DNA from: Verrucomicrobiaceae bacterium
Lineage (GTDB): Bacteria > Verrucomicrobiota > Verrucomicrobiae > Verrucomicrobiales > Akkermansiaceae
DNA length: 6,197 nucleotides
Assembly (NCBI GenBank): GCA_003820635.1
Contig: RPOS01000167.1
Location: 1-6,197 of the forward strand
Direction of reading: 5' to 3'
The translations under genes were made by a program, and so were the position numbers. A model generated the notes under the pieces. The model was not told the origin of the DNA, ran no database searches, and saw only the letters and a list, made by a program, of their open reading frames with translations. Of this stretch, positions 1 through 5,548 are shown one piece after another. The first letter of the stretch is position 1. Every line of letters starts with the position of its first letter.

Positions 1-813
1 GGCGGCACGGTGCTGGTGTCCGAGGAATCGGTGGACTATCGGCCGGAAATGGAGTGGCTCACCCGCGAGCTCGGCCCGGCATGGAACGTGGCCGATGCCG
101 AGGAATACGAACCGGACGGCCGCGCGCTGTATCGGTTTTTCGAGCTCTTCGACTGGGAGTCCGTGCCCACCGTGAAGCAGCTTGCTGTAGCGGCGGCCGA
201 TGGCCAACTGCGCATCACGCCGCCGTTCAAGCCGCACCTCGAAGACAAGCTCTGGCTCGCCCTGTTGTGGTCGCCAGCGCTGAAAAATGTCTGGGAACAG
301 GCGCTGCGCGGAAACCACCTCCAGCGGCTGCATGAAATCGTCCCCTTCGGCTGGGTGCTCGATCCCACGCCACTGCCGCCCCACGCCGCACTGCCGCGGC
401 TCGAAGCGCATTCGTGGGAGGAAGTCGCCGCCTTCAGTCAGAAGGACCGCCAACTCGTGCTCAAGGTGAGTGGTTTCCACGAAACCGCCTGGGGTTCGCG
501 CGGCGTCTTCATCGGCCATGACATGCCGGGATCCGAGTGGGCGGAGCGACTCCAGACGGCGCTCGATCAATCCGGCGAACAACCGTGGCTACTCCAGGAA
601 TTCCGCGAAGGCCGCCTGATCGAGCATCCGGTTTTCCGCGAGGACGGCTCGGTGGAAACGATGAAGGGCCGCGCCCGCCTCTGCCCGTATTTCTTCACCG
701 ACGACTCCGGCACCACCACCTTCGGCGGCTGCCTCGCCACCATCGTGCCGGCCGACAAGAAGAAAATCCATGGCATGGGCGACGGCGTGCTTGTGCCCTG
801 CGTCATAGGATGA
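1..813 (+). CDS. ATP-grasp-like protein of unknown substrate, 5' partial
   Basis: The reading frame is open to the left edge, so the true start lies outside the window; the GTG at base 10 is probably internal. About 270 codons are visible, ending in TGA at 811-813. The second half has the look of the nucleotide-binding part of an ATP-grasp or glutathionylspermidine-synthase-like fold. A strand ending in Leu-Lys (codon at 463) is followed by a Gly/Ser-rich loop (SGFHETAWGSRGVF). A second strand, PWLLQEF (Glu codon at 598), follows, then a stretch with PVF, GRARLCPYFF and FGGCLA. ATP-grasp enzymes use such Lys and Glu residues to hold ATP while joining an acid to an amine or thiol, but the family link here is by eye only. 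The early part is Trp- and acid-rich with no motif I recognise. No signal peptide or membrane segment is visible in the fragment. It overlaps or nearly touches recF downstream and is probably co-transcribed with it. Substrate and role are unknown. Confidence 0.75.
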   Translation, partial: GGTVLVSEESVDYRPEMEWLTRELGPAWNVADAEEYEPDGRALYRFFELFDWESVPTVKQLAVAAADGQLRITPPFKPHLEDKLWLALLWSPALKNVWEQALRGNHLQRLHEIVPFGWVLDPTPLPPHAALPRLEAHSWEEVAAFSQKDRQLVLKVSGFHETAWGSRGVFIGHDMPGSEWAERLQTALDQSGEQPWLLQEFREGRLIEHPVFREDGSVETMKGRARLCPYFFTDDSGTTTFGGCLATIVPADKKKIHGMGDGVLVPCVIG

Positions 814-869
814 ACGCCTGCCGCGGATGTGGCCTTCACAGCCGGGGTTTTCCCAACTATCACTCCGGC

Positions 870-1931
870 GTGCTGCATTCCCTGCGATTGATGGATTTCC
901 GTTGTTTCGGGTCACTGGACATCGAAGCGCCGCCCGCTGGCGCGATTCTGGTGGGCGACAACGCGCAGGGCAAAACCTCGGTGCTGGAAGCGATCTGCAT
1001 ACTCATTCGCCTGCACTCGCCGCGCACCCACCGGATGGGCTTGCTGGCCCGGATCGGCAGCGGCGGTTTCGGCGTGGCCGGAGACCCATGGGGCAGCGAG
1101 CGCCAGGTCCGCCACTCGCGCGAGGGATTGTTTCTCAAGGCGGACGATGAAGCGCGCGCCGGAAAAAGCGCTTACCTCGAAGACGGCGGACTGGTCGTGT
1201 GGATGGGCAATGAGGACCTCGACCTGATCCGCGGTCCGGGCGAGGGCCGTCGGCGCTATCTGGATTTCATCGGTGCCCAGATCGACAAACGCTACCGCCG
1301 CTCATGGTCGCGCTACCGCCGCGCCCTGCAAGCCAAGAACCTCTTGCTCAAGGAAGGCCGGCCGCGCGATGCGGAAATCCTGTCTTACGAGCAGATTCTC
1401 GCCGAGCACGGCAGCGTGCTCATGGAAACCCGCGCCCGCATCATCGAGGAGCTATCGCCCCTTGCCGCCGCCGCACAATGCGCCGTGAGCGGCAGAAACG
1501 AACCGCTCACCCTGCAATACCTCCCCGCCAGCGGGCCGGACCTGCGCGAATCGATGCTTCAGGCCCGCGAGCGTGAAACGCGCCTGCGCCAGGCCGTCGT
1601 AGGCCCTCACCGCGATGAATTGCTGCTGCGCCTCCACGGCATGCCCGCCGCGGATTTCGCCAGCGAAGGCCAGCAACGCACCATCGCCCTGGCCCTCAAG
1701 CTCGCCCAAGGCAAATTGCTCGAATCCCTCGGCGGCAAGCCCCCCGTCTATTTGATGGACGACATTTTCGGCGAACTCGATCCCGGCCGCCGCAACGCGC
1801 TCATGGCAAACCTCCCGCCACTCGCCCAAAAGTGGATTACTACCACTCATCTGGACTGGCTGCAAGACACCGGCACCCTCGACAGTCTCGGCCGTTTCCG
1901 CGTCAGCGCCGGATCCTGCTCCGCCCAGTGA
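870..1931 (+). CDS. recF: DNA replication and repair protein RecF
   Basis: RecF is an ABC/SMC-type ATPase that binds single/double-strand DNA junctions with RecR and RecO and helps load RecA at stalled forks and gaps. All the family's ATPase motifs are visible in the 353-residue product. Walker A is GDNAQGKT (29-36). The signature motif is SEGQQRTIALALKLA (265-279), preceded by the RecF-typical VGPHRDEL. Walker B is VYLMDDIF (293-300, with Asp297 and Asp298), the D-loop is GELDPGRR, and a TTTH switch strand lies near 324-327. The length matches the usual 350-370 residues. I chose the GTG at 870 because it places LHSLRLMDFRCFG exactly where RecF proteins begin. An in-frame ATG at 810 overlaps the upstream stop as ATGA and would add 20 residues (MNACRGCG...) without family counterpart; coupling from there cannot be excluded. 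Neither start has a good ribosome binding site. The gene is not next to dnaN here. Confidence 0.93.
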   Translation: MLHSLRLMDFRCFGSLDIEAPPAGAILVGDNAQGKTSVLEAICILIRLHSPRTHRMGLLARIGSGGFGVAGDPWGSERQVRHSREGLFLKADDEARAGKSAYLEDGGLVVWMGNEDLDLIRGPGEGRRRYLDFIGAQIDKRYRRSWSRYRRALQAKNLLLKEGRPRDAEILSYEQILAEHGSVLMETRARIIEELSPLAAAAQCAVSGRNEPLTLQYLPASGPDLRESMLQARERETRLRQAVVGPHRDELLLRLHGMPAADFASEGQQRTIALALKLAQGKLLESLGGKPPVYLMDDIFGELDPGRRNALMANLPPLAQKWITTTHLDWLQDTGTLDSLGRFRVSAGSCSAQ

Positions 1932-2104
1932 CCCCAAACCGCGCGCATGCCGCCGGAAAAACAGTTCTTGCCAAGCGCATGCCGCTCATCTAAAGACCCA
2001 ACCGTTCGCTCGGAAAACACTCCAGCGGGCGCGCTTCGTCTGGTCTTTAACGCCATGGTCTCAGGAAGTGTTTCAAGTGATGGCGTGATTAGAACAGACA
2101 AAAA
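1932..2104 (+). promoter_or_regulatory. Structured leader upstream of the RRM protein gene
   Basis: This 173-base gap between recF and the RRM gene has no convincing coding region. It holds two perfect inverted repeats that abut: TAAAGACC (1991-1998) pairs with GGTCTTTA (2042-2049), and ACGCCAT (2050-2056) pairs with ATGGCGT (2080-2086). The second stem ends 18 bases before the ATG, and the RNA between them is A-rich (about AGAACAGACAAAAA). No Shine-Dalgarno sequence is present. The arrangement could be a 5' untranslated region with two stacked hairpins that controls translation of the RNA-binding protein. The pairing is visible; the function is inferred. I could not assign a clear sigma-70 promoter. 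Confidence 0.35.
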
Positions 2105-2554
2105 ATGGACATCTACGTGGGCAACCTGCCCTACTCCGCTACTGAAGAAGACGTCACCGGACTCTTCGCCGCACACGGCCCTGTCGAACGGGTCAAAATC
2201 ATCACCGACCGCGAAACCGGCAGATCCAAAGGATTCGCTTTCGTGACCCTCGGCGATCAAAGCCAGTTGAATTCCGCCATCGAGGCGCTCAACGGCTACG
2301 ACTACCAAGGCCGCGCACTCCGCGTGAACGCCTCGGAACCCAAGGAATTCAAACCCGGCGGCGGTGGCGGCGGCGGCTATGGCGGTGAACGCCGTGGCGG
2401 CGGTGGCGGCGGCGGCTACGGCGGTGAACGCCGCGGTGGCGGTGGCGGCGGCTACGGCGGCGAACGCCGTGGTGGTGGCGGCGGCTACAAAGGCGGCGGC
2501 GGTGGTTACAAAGGCGGCGGCGGCTACAAAGGTGGCGGCGGCGGCGACTGGTAA
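2105..2554 (+). CDS. Single-RRM glycine-rich RNA-binding protein
   Basis: The 149-residue product has one RNA recognition motif (about residues 2-77) and a low-complexity tail (85-149). RNP2 is IYVGNL (3-8) and RNP1 is KGFAFVTL (42-49), giving the aromatic residues Tyr4, Phe44 and Phe46 that stack on RNA bases. The last RNP1 position is Leu instead of the usual aromatic. The rest follows the family closely: TDRETGRSKGF before RNP1 and AIEALNGYDYQGRALRVN after it. The tail is three GYGGERR units separated by runs of five to seven glycines, then three YKG units, ending in GGDW. Bacterial proteins of this type, best known in cyanobacteria as Rbp, are cytosolic, bind single-stranded RNA, and are often cold- or stress-induced; the target here is unknown. 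The Arg- and Tyr-bearing Gly-rich tail resembles eukaryotic RGG/hnRNP tails. The ATG at 2105 is the only start that gives a full RRM. A structured leader precedes it and a terminator follows. Confidence 0.93.
   Translation: MDIYVGNLPYSATEEDVTGLFAAHGPVERVKIITDRETGRSKGFAFVTLGDQSQLNSAIEALNGYDYQGRALRVNASEPKEFKPGGGGGGGYGGERRGGGGGGGYGGERRGGGGGGYGGERRGGGGGYKGGGGGYKGGGGYKGGGGGDW
2357..2551 (+). repeat. In-frame tandem repeat coding the Gly-rich tail
   Basis: Three tandem units encode Gly-run + YGGERR: 2357-2395 (39 bases), 2396-2434 (39 bases) and 2435-2470 (36 bases). Three shorter units then encode Gly-run + YK (2471-2491, 2492-2512 and 2513-2530), and a final unit encodes GGGGGDW (2531-2551). Every unit length is a multiple of three, and the copies differ by silent GGC/GGT changes and by loss of one glycine codon. 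This pattern fits growth by replication slippage under selection for the reading frame. The complementary strand reads as long Ala/Thr/Val- or Arg/His-rich stretches, which are artefacts. Confidence 0.9.
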
Positions 2555-2584
2555 TTTCCAATTCCCCGAAACCAATCTCAACAG

Positions 2585-2620
2585 CGCCCGATCCTCTCAC
2601 AGGGATCGGGCGTTTCATTT
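2585..2620 (+). terminator. Rho-independent terminator after the RRM gene
   Basis: A perfect 10-base stem, CGCCCGATCC (2585-2594) and GGATCGGGCG (2603-2612), encloses a loop of about 8 bases (6 if a T-G pair closes it). It is followed by TTTCATTT. It begins 31 bases past the RRM stop codon, which makes it the natural end of that transcript and isolates the downstream zinc-ribbon gene. The T tract is interrupted, so efficiency may be moderate. Confidence 0.8.
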
Positions 2621-2688
2621 GGGCGGGACGATCGATCCCTCTGCTCTAAATCCTTGTCGTCGGCGGCACGGGCGGATACGCAGGGCGC

Positions 2689-3393
2689 ATGCTTGCCGAA
2701 ATCCGTGCGTTGTTGATTCTCCAGGACCGTGACCGCCGTTTGTTGGCGCTTTCCAAAGATCTCGAAAAGCTGCCCCAGGACGAAGCCCGCGCGAAAACCA
2801 AGCTGGCTGCTGACGAGACCGCCGTCAAAAAGGCGCACGACGCGCTCGTTGATTGCGAGTTGCGCCTCAAGCGCCTGGAACTCGACGTCGGCACCCGCCG
2901 CACCACCATTCAGCGGCTCAAGACCCAGCAATTTGAAACCCGCAAGAACGAGGAGTATCAGGCACTCGGCCATGAGGTCACGCGCTACGAAAAGGAAGCC
3001 GACGATCTTGAAACGCGCGAATTGGAGTTGATGGAGGAAATGGACTCGCTGCGTGCCGCGCAGAAGGCGGCGGAGGCCGCGCAAGCCCACACCCGCACTC
3101 TGGTGGAGGAAGACCTGGCCGTCATTACCCAGCGCCGGGAGCGCATGGAAGCCGAGCGCGCGGAACTCACCGCCGAGCGTGAATCCCTCGCCGCGCAGGT
3201 TCCCGAATCCATCATGCCACTCTATCTGCGGTTGATGAAAACCAAGGTGGGACTCGCCGTGGCCCCGATGCACGAAGGCAAATGCGGCGGCTGCCACATG
3301 AAACTCATCGCCTCCACCGTGGTCGCCGTGCAGACCGGCAAGGAACTGACCCGCTGCGAGGACTGCGGGCGCATCCTTTACACCGAGGAATAA
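2689..3393 (+). CDS. C4-type zinc ribbon coiled-coil protein (DUF164/CT398/FlgZ-like)
   Basis: The 234-residue product has the two-part build of the C4-type zinc ribbon family (formerly DUF164), which includes Chlamydia CT398 and Helicobacter HP0958/FlgZ. Residues from about 5 to 185 form a long charged antiparallel coiled coil. It begins with the typical LLILQDRDRRLLAL and contains the conserved central turn QFETRKNEEYQALGHEV. A zinc ribbon follows, with Cys199 and Cys202 (CGGCHMKL) and Cys223 and Cys226 (CEDCGRILY). Family members act as cytosolic scaffold or RNA/protein-binding factors; HP0958 links flagellar assembly and flaA mRNA. No flagellar genes are in view, so the role here is unknown. 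The ATG at 2689 is the first start after an in-frame stop at 2647. An AGGG at 2682-2685 is too close to be an ideal ribosome binding site. It lies behind a terminator and probably has its own promoter. Confidence 0.9.
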   Translation: MLAEIRALLILQDRDRRLLALSKDLEKLPQDEARAKTKLAADETAVKKAHDALVDCELRLKRLELDVGTRRTTIQRLKTQQFETRKNEEYQALGHEVTRYEKEADDLETRELELMEEMDSLRAAQKAAEAAQAHTRTLVEEDLAVITQRRERMEAERAELTAERESLAAQVPESIMPLYLRLMKTKVGLAVAPMHEGKCGGCHMKLIASTVVAVQTGKELTRCEDCGRILYTEE

Positions 3394-3402
3394 GCCCGGA
3401 AA

Positions 3403-4020
3403 TCAGCACAGCGCCGAACTCAACGGCGAAGGCACCGCGAGCACCTGCATCCCGGCGCGTTGCGCGGCGAGAATGCCGGAGTGCGCGTCATCCAGCGCAA
3501 GGCAACGGCTTGGCACCACACCCAGCAGCCGCGCGGCATGCAGGAAAATATCCGGCGAGGGCTTGCCATCCGTCACGTCATCAGCGGTCACGACTTCATC
3601 GAACCAATCGGACACGCCCACCACGCGCAGTGTTTTTTCCACCACCATGCGCGAGCCGCCGCTGGCGATGGCCATCGGCACCTTGCCACGCAGCGATTCA
3701 GCAAAAGCCGCCACTTCATCGATCAGGGCCACCTCCCCGATGCGCTTGAGAAAAGCCTCGCGTTTGGCGAAGGCCACCGCTTCCGGGTCAAGATGAAGAT
3801 CATATTCATCATTCAATTCCACCACGATGTCGCGCGTCGGCCGGCCACCCATCGCGAGGAACACATCCTCCTTGAAAACACCACCCGCACCGTATAGCGA
3901 AAGCGCCTCGCACCACGCGGAAAAATGTGCGGGCATGGAATCGACCAGCGTGCCGTCGCAATCGAAAATCACCGCGTCAAAGCCGCCTTTCGGGAAGTCA
4001 AAGAAACCAATACTTGCCAT
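3403..4020 (-). CDS. HAD-superfamily phosphatase, beta-phosphoglucomutase/YqaB-like
   Basis: This is a cytosolic Mg-dependent haloacid dehalogenase-type hydrolase that dephosphorylates a small phosphorylated metabolite through an aspartyl-phosphate. Numbered from the ATG at 4020 (205 residues), all four motifs are visible. Motif I is FDCDGTLVDS, with nucleophile Asp20 and acid/base Asp22. Motif II is AIASGGS, with Ser120. Motif III is Lys153 in DGKPSPDIF. Motif IV is LDDAHSGI, with Asp177 and Asp178. The helical cap follows motif I and carries GGRPT (58-62), as in the beta-PGM/YqaB branch, so fructose-1-phosphate or a related sugar phosphate is plausible but not shown. The start is uncertain. 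The frame stays open to a TTG at 4098 that would add 26 residues, but these match nothing in the family, and no ribosome binding site marks either start. Its stop lies 9 bases from the convergent zinc-ribbon gene, leaving no room for a separate terminator. Confidence 0.9.
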   Translation of the reverse strand: MASIGFFDFPKGGFDAVIFDCDGTLVDSMPAHFSAWCEALSLYGAGGVFKEDVFLAMGGRPTRDIVVELNDEYDLHLDPEAVAFAKREAFLKRIGEVALIDEVAAFAESLRGKVPMAIASGGSRMVVEKTLRVVGVSDWFDEVVTADDVTDGKPSPDIFLHAARLLGVVPSRCLALDDAHSGILAAQRAGMQVLAVPSPLSSALC

Positions 4021-4098
4021 GGCGGCGAAGGCATTAGTGGCATGATCCGGAATTGGCAAGACCTGTGATGGGAAAAGTTTCAGTTTGTTGAAATCCAA

Positions 4099-4234
4099 GG
4101 CTCCAGATGATGTCTCGCCGCGCGTCTTTGGCCGATTCCGGTGGTGATCCGCTTTCCCACCGTGGCAGTGACGTCCTGCAAAGTGGCAGCCCCGTGATAG
4201 ACGGCAACGTCACGAACTGTAGCATTCTTACAAC
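4099..4234. promoter_or_regulatory. Divergent intergenic region with short repeats
   Basis: This stretch lies between the HAD phosphatase (leftward) and the rhamnosidase remnant (rightward) and has no gene I can support. It contains a direct repeat, GTGGCAG, at 4162-4168 and 4183-4189, 21 bases apart (two helical turns). It also has an inverted repeat, GTGACGT (4168-4174) with ACGTCAC (4207-4213). Such spacing is compatible with an operator for a dimeric regulator, perhaps left over from control of the former rhamnosidase gene, but each match is only 7 bases. No clear -35/-10 pair was recognised. Confidence 0.25.
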
Positions 4235-4592
4235 ATGCAAAAGTCCTTCACGCGGTGGTTTGTCCTGTCATGCCTTGCGGCGGGGATGTTTCCACTCGCG
4301 CAGACACAAGCCCCAACAAGCTCGAGTGCGAGAACGCGGCGGCTCCCTTCATCGACTTTCAGTCACCGCGGCTGAGCTGGCAGCTTGGTGACTCGCGGAA
4401 GGGTGCCGCGCAAACGGCCTACCAGATCCTCGCCGCCAATCAGGGCGTCCTGTGGGACAGCGGCAAGATCACCAGCAGCCAATCGCTTTTCATTCCCTAC
4501 GCCGGCCAGCCGCTGGCAGCGGCCCGGTAAGAGGAATGCATTGTGCGGGCCATCCCACAGCGGACTTGTGAGCCGCACATTCCGGATCCGGT
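4235..4592 (+). pseudogene. Remnant of a secreted alpha-L-rhamnosidase (GH78), frameshifted and truncated
   Basis: GH78 enzymes are large (about 900-1,100 residues) secreted or periplasmic hydrolases that remove L-rhamnose from plant or algal glycans; only the first 110-120 codons' worth remains here. From the ATG at 4235 one frame encodes a signal peptide (MQKSFTRWFVLSCLAAGMF..., probable cleavage near PLAQ or QTQA). At about 4300-4320 the homology moves to another frame, consistent with loss of one base. There PNKLECENAAAPF, SPRLSWQL, QTAYQILAAN, LWDSGKI and PYAGQPLAAAR follow the usual N-terminal domain. A TAA at 4528-4530 stops this frame; it could derive from a Gln CAA codon. Beyond it, ECIVRA (same frame) and then SHSGLVS and RTFRI (shifted frame, 4553-4588) still recall the family's C-x-W-x-V-R-x-W-D-S-x-G-x-x-S region, with small deletions. 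The rest is gone; fmt's 3' end starts at 4598. Several lesions make sequencing error unlikely. The family call rests on remembered family patterns. Confidence 0.72.
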
Positions 4593-4597
4593 GTGGA

Positions 4598-5533
4598 TCA
4601 CGCGTCCGCCGGATTCAGGAACCGCTCCGGCTTTCTGCCACGCAGATAGTCGGCAGCGCTCATGCGCTTGCCGCCCTCCGGCTGAACGGTGGAGAGCTCA
4701 AGCGCTCCGGTGCCGCAACCGACGATGAGCCCGCCATTGCTGGCGGAAATCCAGCCGGGGCCGGGTTCCGAATCCACCACGGATACCGGCGGAAAAATCT
4801 TCAGCCGCATTTGCCTGCCACCCTCGATGGCGACGGTGAAGGTGCCTGGCCATGGATCGTAGGCGCGGATGCGGCGCTCAAGGGCCGCGGCCGGCTGATT
4901 CCAGTCGAGCCGGCCGTGATCGCGTTCGAGTTTTGGCACATAACTTGAAAGCTTGGCCTCCTGCGGAATGCGCGGCGCGGAGCCATCGGCGAGTTTGGCG
5001 AGGGTTTCGCCCAGCACCCCGGCGGCGAGATCCGCGAGGCGGTCGTGCAGGCTGCCACCGGTCTCGTCCGGCGCGAGCGGGATCGACTTGGCTAGGATCA
5101 TGTCTCCGGCATCCAGCTCGCGCACCACATACATGGAGGTCACTCCGGATTCGGCGTCCCCGGCATCGATGGCGGCCTGGATGCAGGCCGCGCCGCGGTA
5201 TTTCGGCAGCAGCGAGGCGTGGAGGTTGATGATGGCCATGCGCGGCAGCGTGAGGATGTCATCCCGCAGGATCTGGCCATAGGCCATCACCGCCAGGACA
5301 TCCGGCTCAAGCGCGGCCAACTCTGCGGCGACAGCACCGATTTTTTCCGGCTGATAGACCGGAATGCCCGCGGCAAGCGCCACTGTCTTGACGGCAGGAG
5401 GCGTGAGCGCCTGGTGCCGCCCCACCGGCTTGTCCGGCTGGGTCACCAGCGCCATTGGCCGCGGCCCGTGCTCTAACAGATAGCGCAGCGAAGGCAGCGC
5501 GATGTCTCCGGTGGCGATGAAAACAAGCCGCAT
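4598..5533 (-). CDS. fmt: Methionyl-tRNA formyltransferase
   Basis: Fmt transfers the formyl group of 10-formyltetrahydrofolate to the amino group of methionyl-initiator tRNA in the cytosol, allowing bacterial translation initiation. The 311-residue length is typical. The N-terminal Rossmann-type domain begins RLVFIATGDIALPSL and contains TQPDKPVGR (31-39) and VMAYGQIL (82-89). The catalytic triad is visible as Asn103 and His105 in INLHASLLPKYRGA, and Asp141 in RELDAGDM; these correspond to Asn106, His108 and Asp144 of the E. coli enzyme. The C-terminal OB-like tRNA-binding domain starts near KLERDHGRLDW and includes RIRAYDPWPGTF. Residue 117 is Cys (GAACIQ), where many Fmt proteins have Pro. 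The ATG at 5533 is in the expected place, with only a weak purine-rich stretch (GAGAAAAAAA) upstream. It lies 15 bases after the adenylate kinase gene and is probably in its operon. def is not next to it in this window. Confidence 0.96.
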   Translation of the reverse strand: MRLVFIATGDIALPSLRYLLEHGPRPMALVTQPDKPVGRHQALTPPAVKTVALAAGIPVYQPEKIGAVAAELAALEPDVLAVMAYGQILRDDILTLPRMAIINLHASLLPKYRGAACIQAAIDAGDAESGVTSMYVVRELDAGDMILAKSIPLAPDETGGSLHDRLADLAAGVLGETLAKLADGSAPRIPQEAKLSSYVPKLERDHGRLDWNQPAAALERRIRAYDPWPGTFTVAIEGGRQMRLKIFPPVSVVDSEPGPGWISASNGGLIVGCGTGALELSTVQPEGGKRMSAADYLRGRKPERFLNPADA

Positions 5534-5548
5534 GATGCGATTTTTTTC

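Noticed and set aside
537..869. N-terminal extension of RecF back to an ATG at 537
   Set aside because: The segment 537-809 is out of frame within the ATP-grasp-like gene and encodes an Arg/Pro-rich sequence typical of shadow frames. RecF homology begins at about 870.
1947..2246. A 99-codon plus-strand frame starting in the recF-RRM gap
   Set aside because: Most of it lies out of frame over the RRM coding region, has no motif or ribosome binding site, and is explained as a shadow of GC-rich codon use.
2357..2551. CRISPR array or non-coding tandem repeat
   Set aside because: There are no unique spacers. All units are in frame with the RRM gene and encode a coherent Gly-rich tail ending at a proper stop.
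1847..2581. A 244-codon open frame on the minus strand rich in Ala, Thr and Val across the RRM gene
   Set aside because: It is the reverse complement of the GGC/GGT glycine repeat, which reads as GCC/ACC runs. The RRM frame on the plus strand has clear RNP1 and RNP2 motifs, and the minus frame has no family resemblance.
4021..4098. N-terminal extension of the HAD phosphatase to a TTG at 4098
   Set aside because: The 26 extra residues resemble no HAD N-terminus and are not a signal peptide. The ATG at 4020 gives the normal distance to the DxD motif. It cannot be fully excluded.
4385..4948. A 187-codon plus-strand frame running from the rhamnosidase remnant into fmt
   Set aside because: Its second half is antisense to fmt, and the fmt catalytic motifs on the minus strand are unambiguous. 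Only the short part at 4553-4588 carries possible GH78 residue matches, and that is covered in the pseudogene entry.
5538..5548. Intrinsic terminator suggested by the T7 run between adk and fmt
   Set aside because: The run is on the plus strand, whereas both genes are transcribed leftward, where it reads as A7. There is no stem next to it, and the 15-base gap suits an operon.
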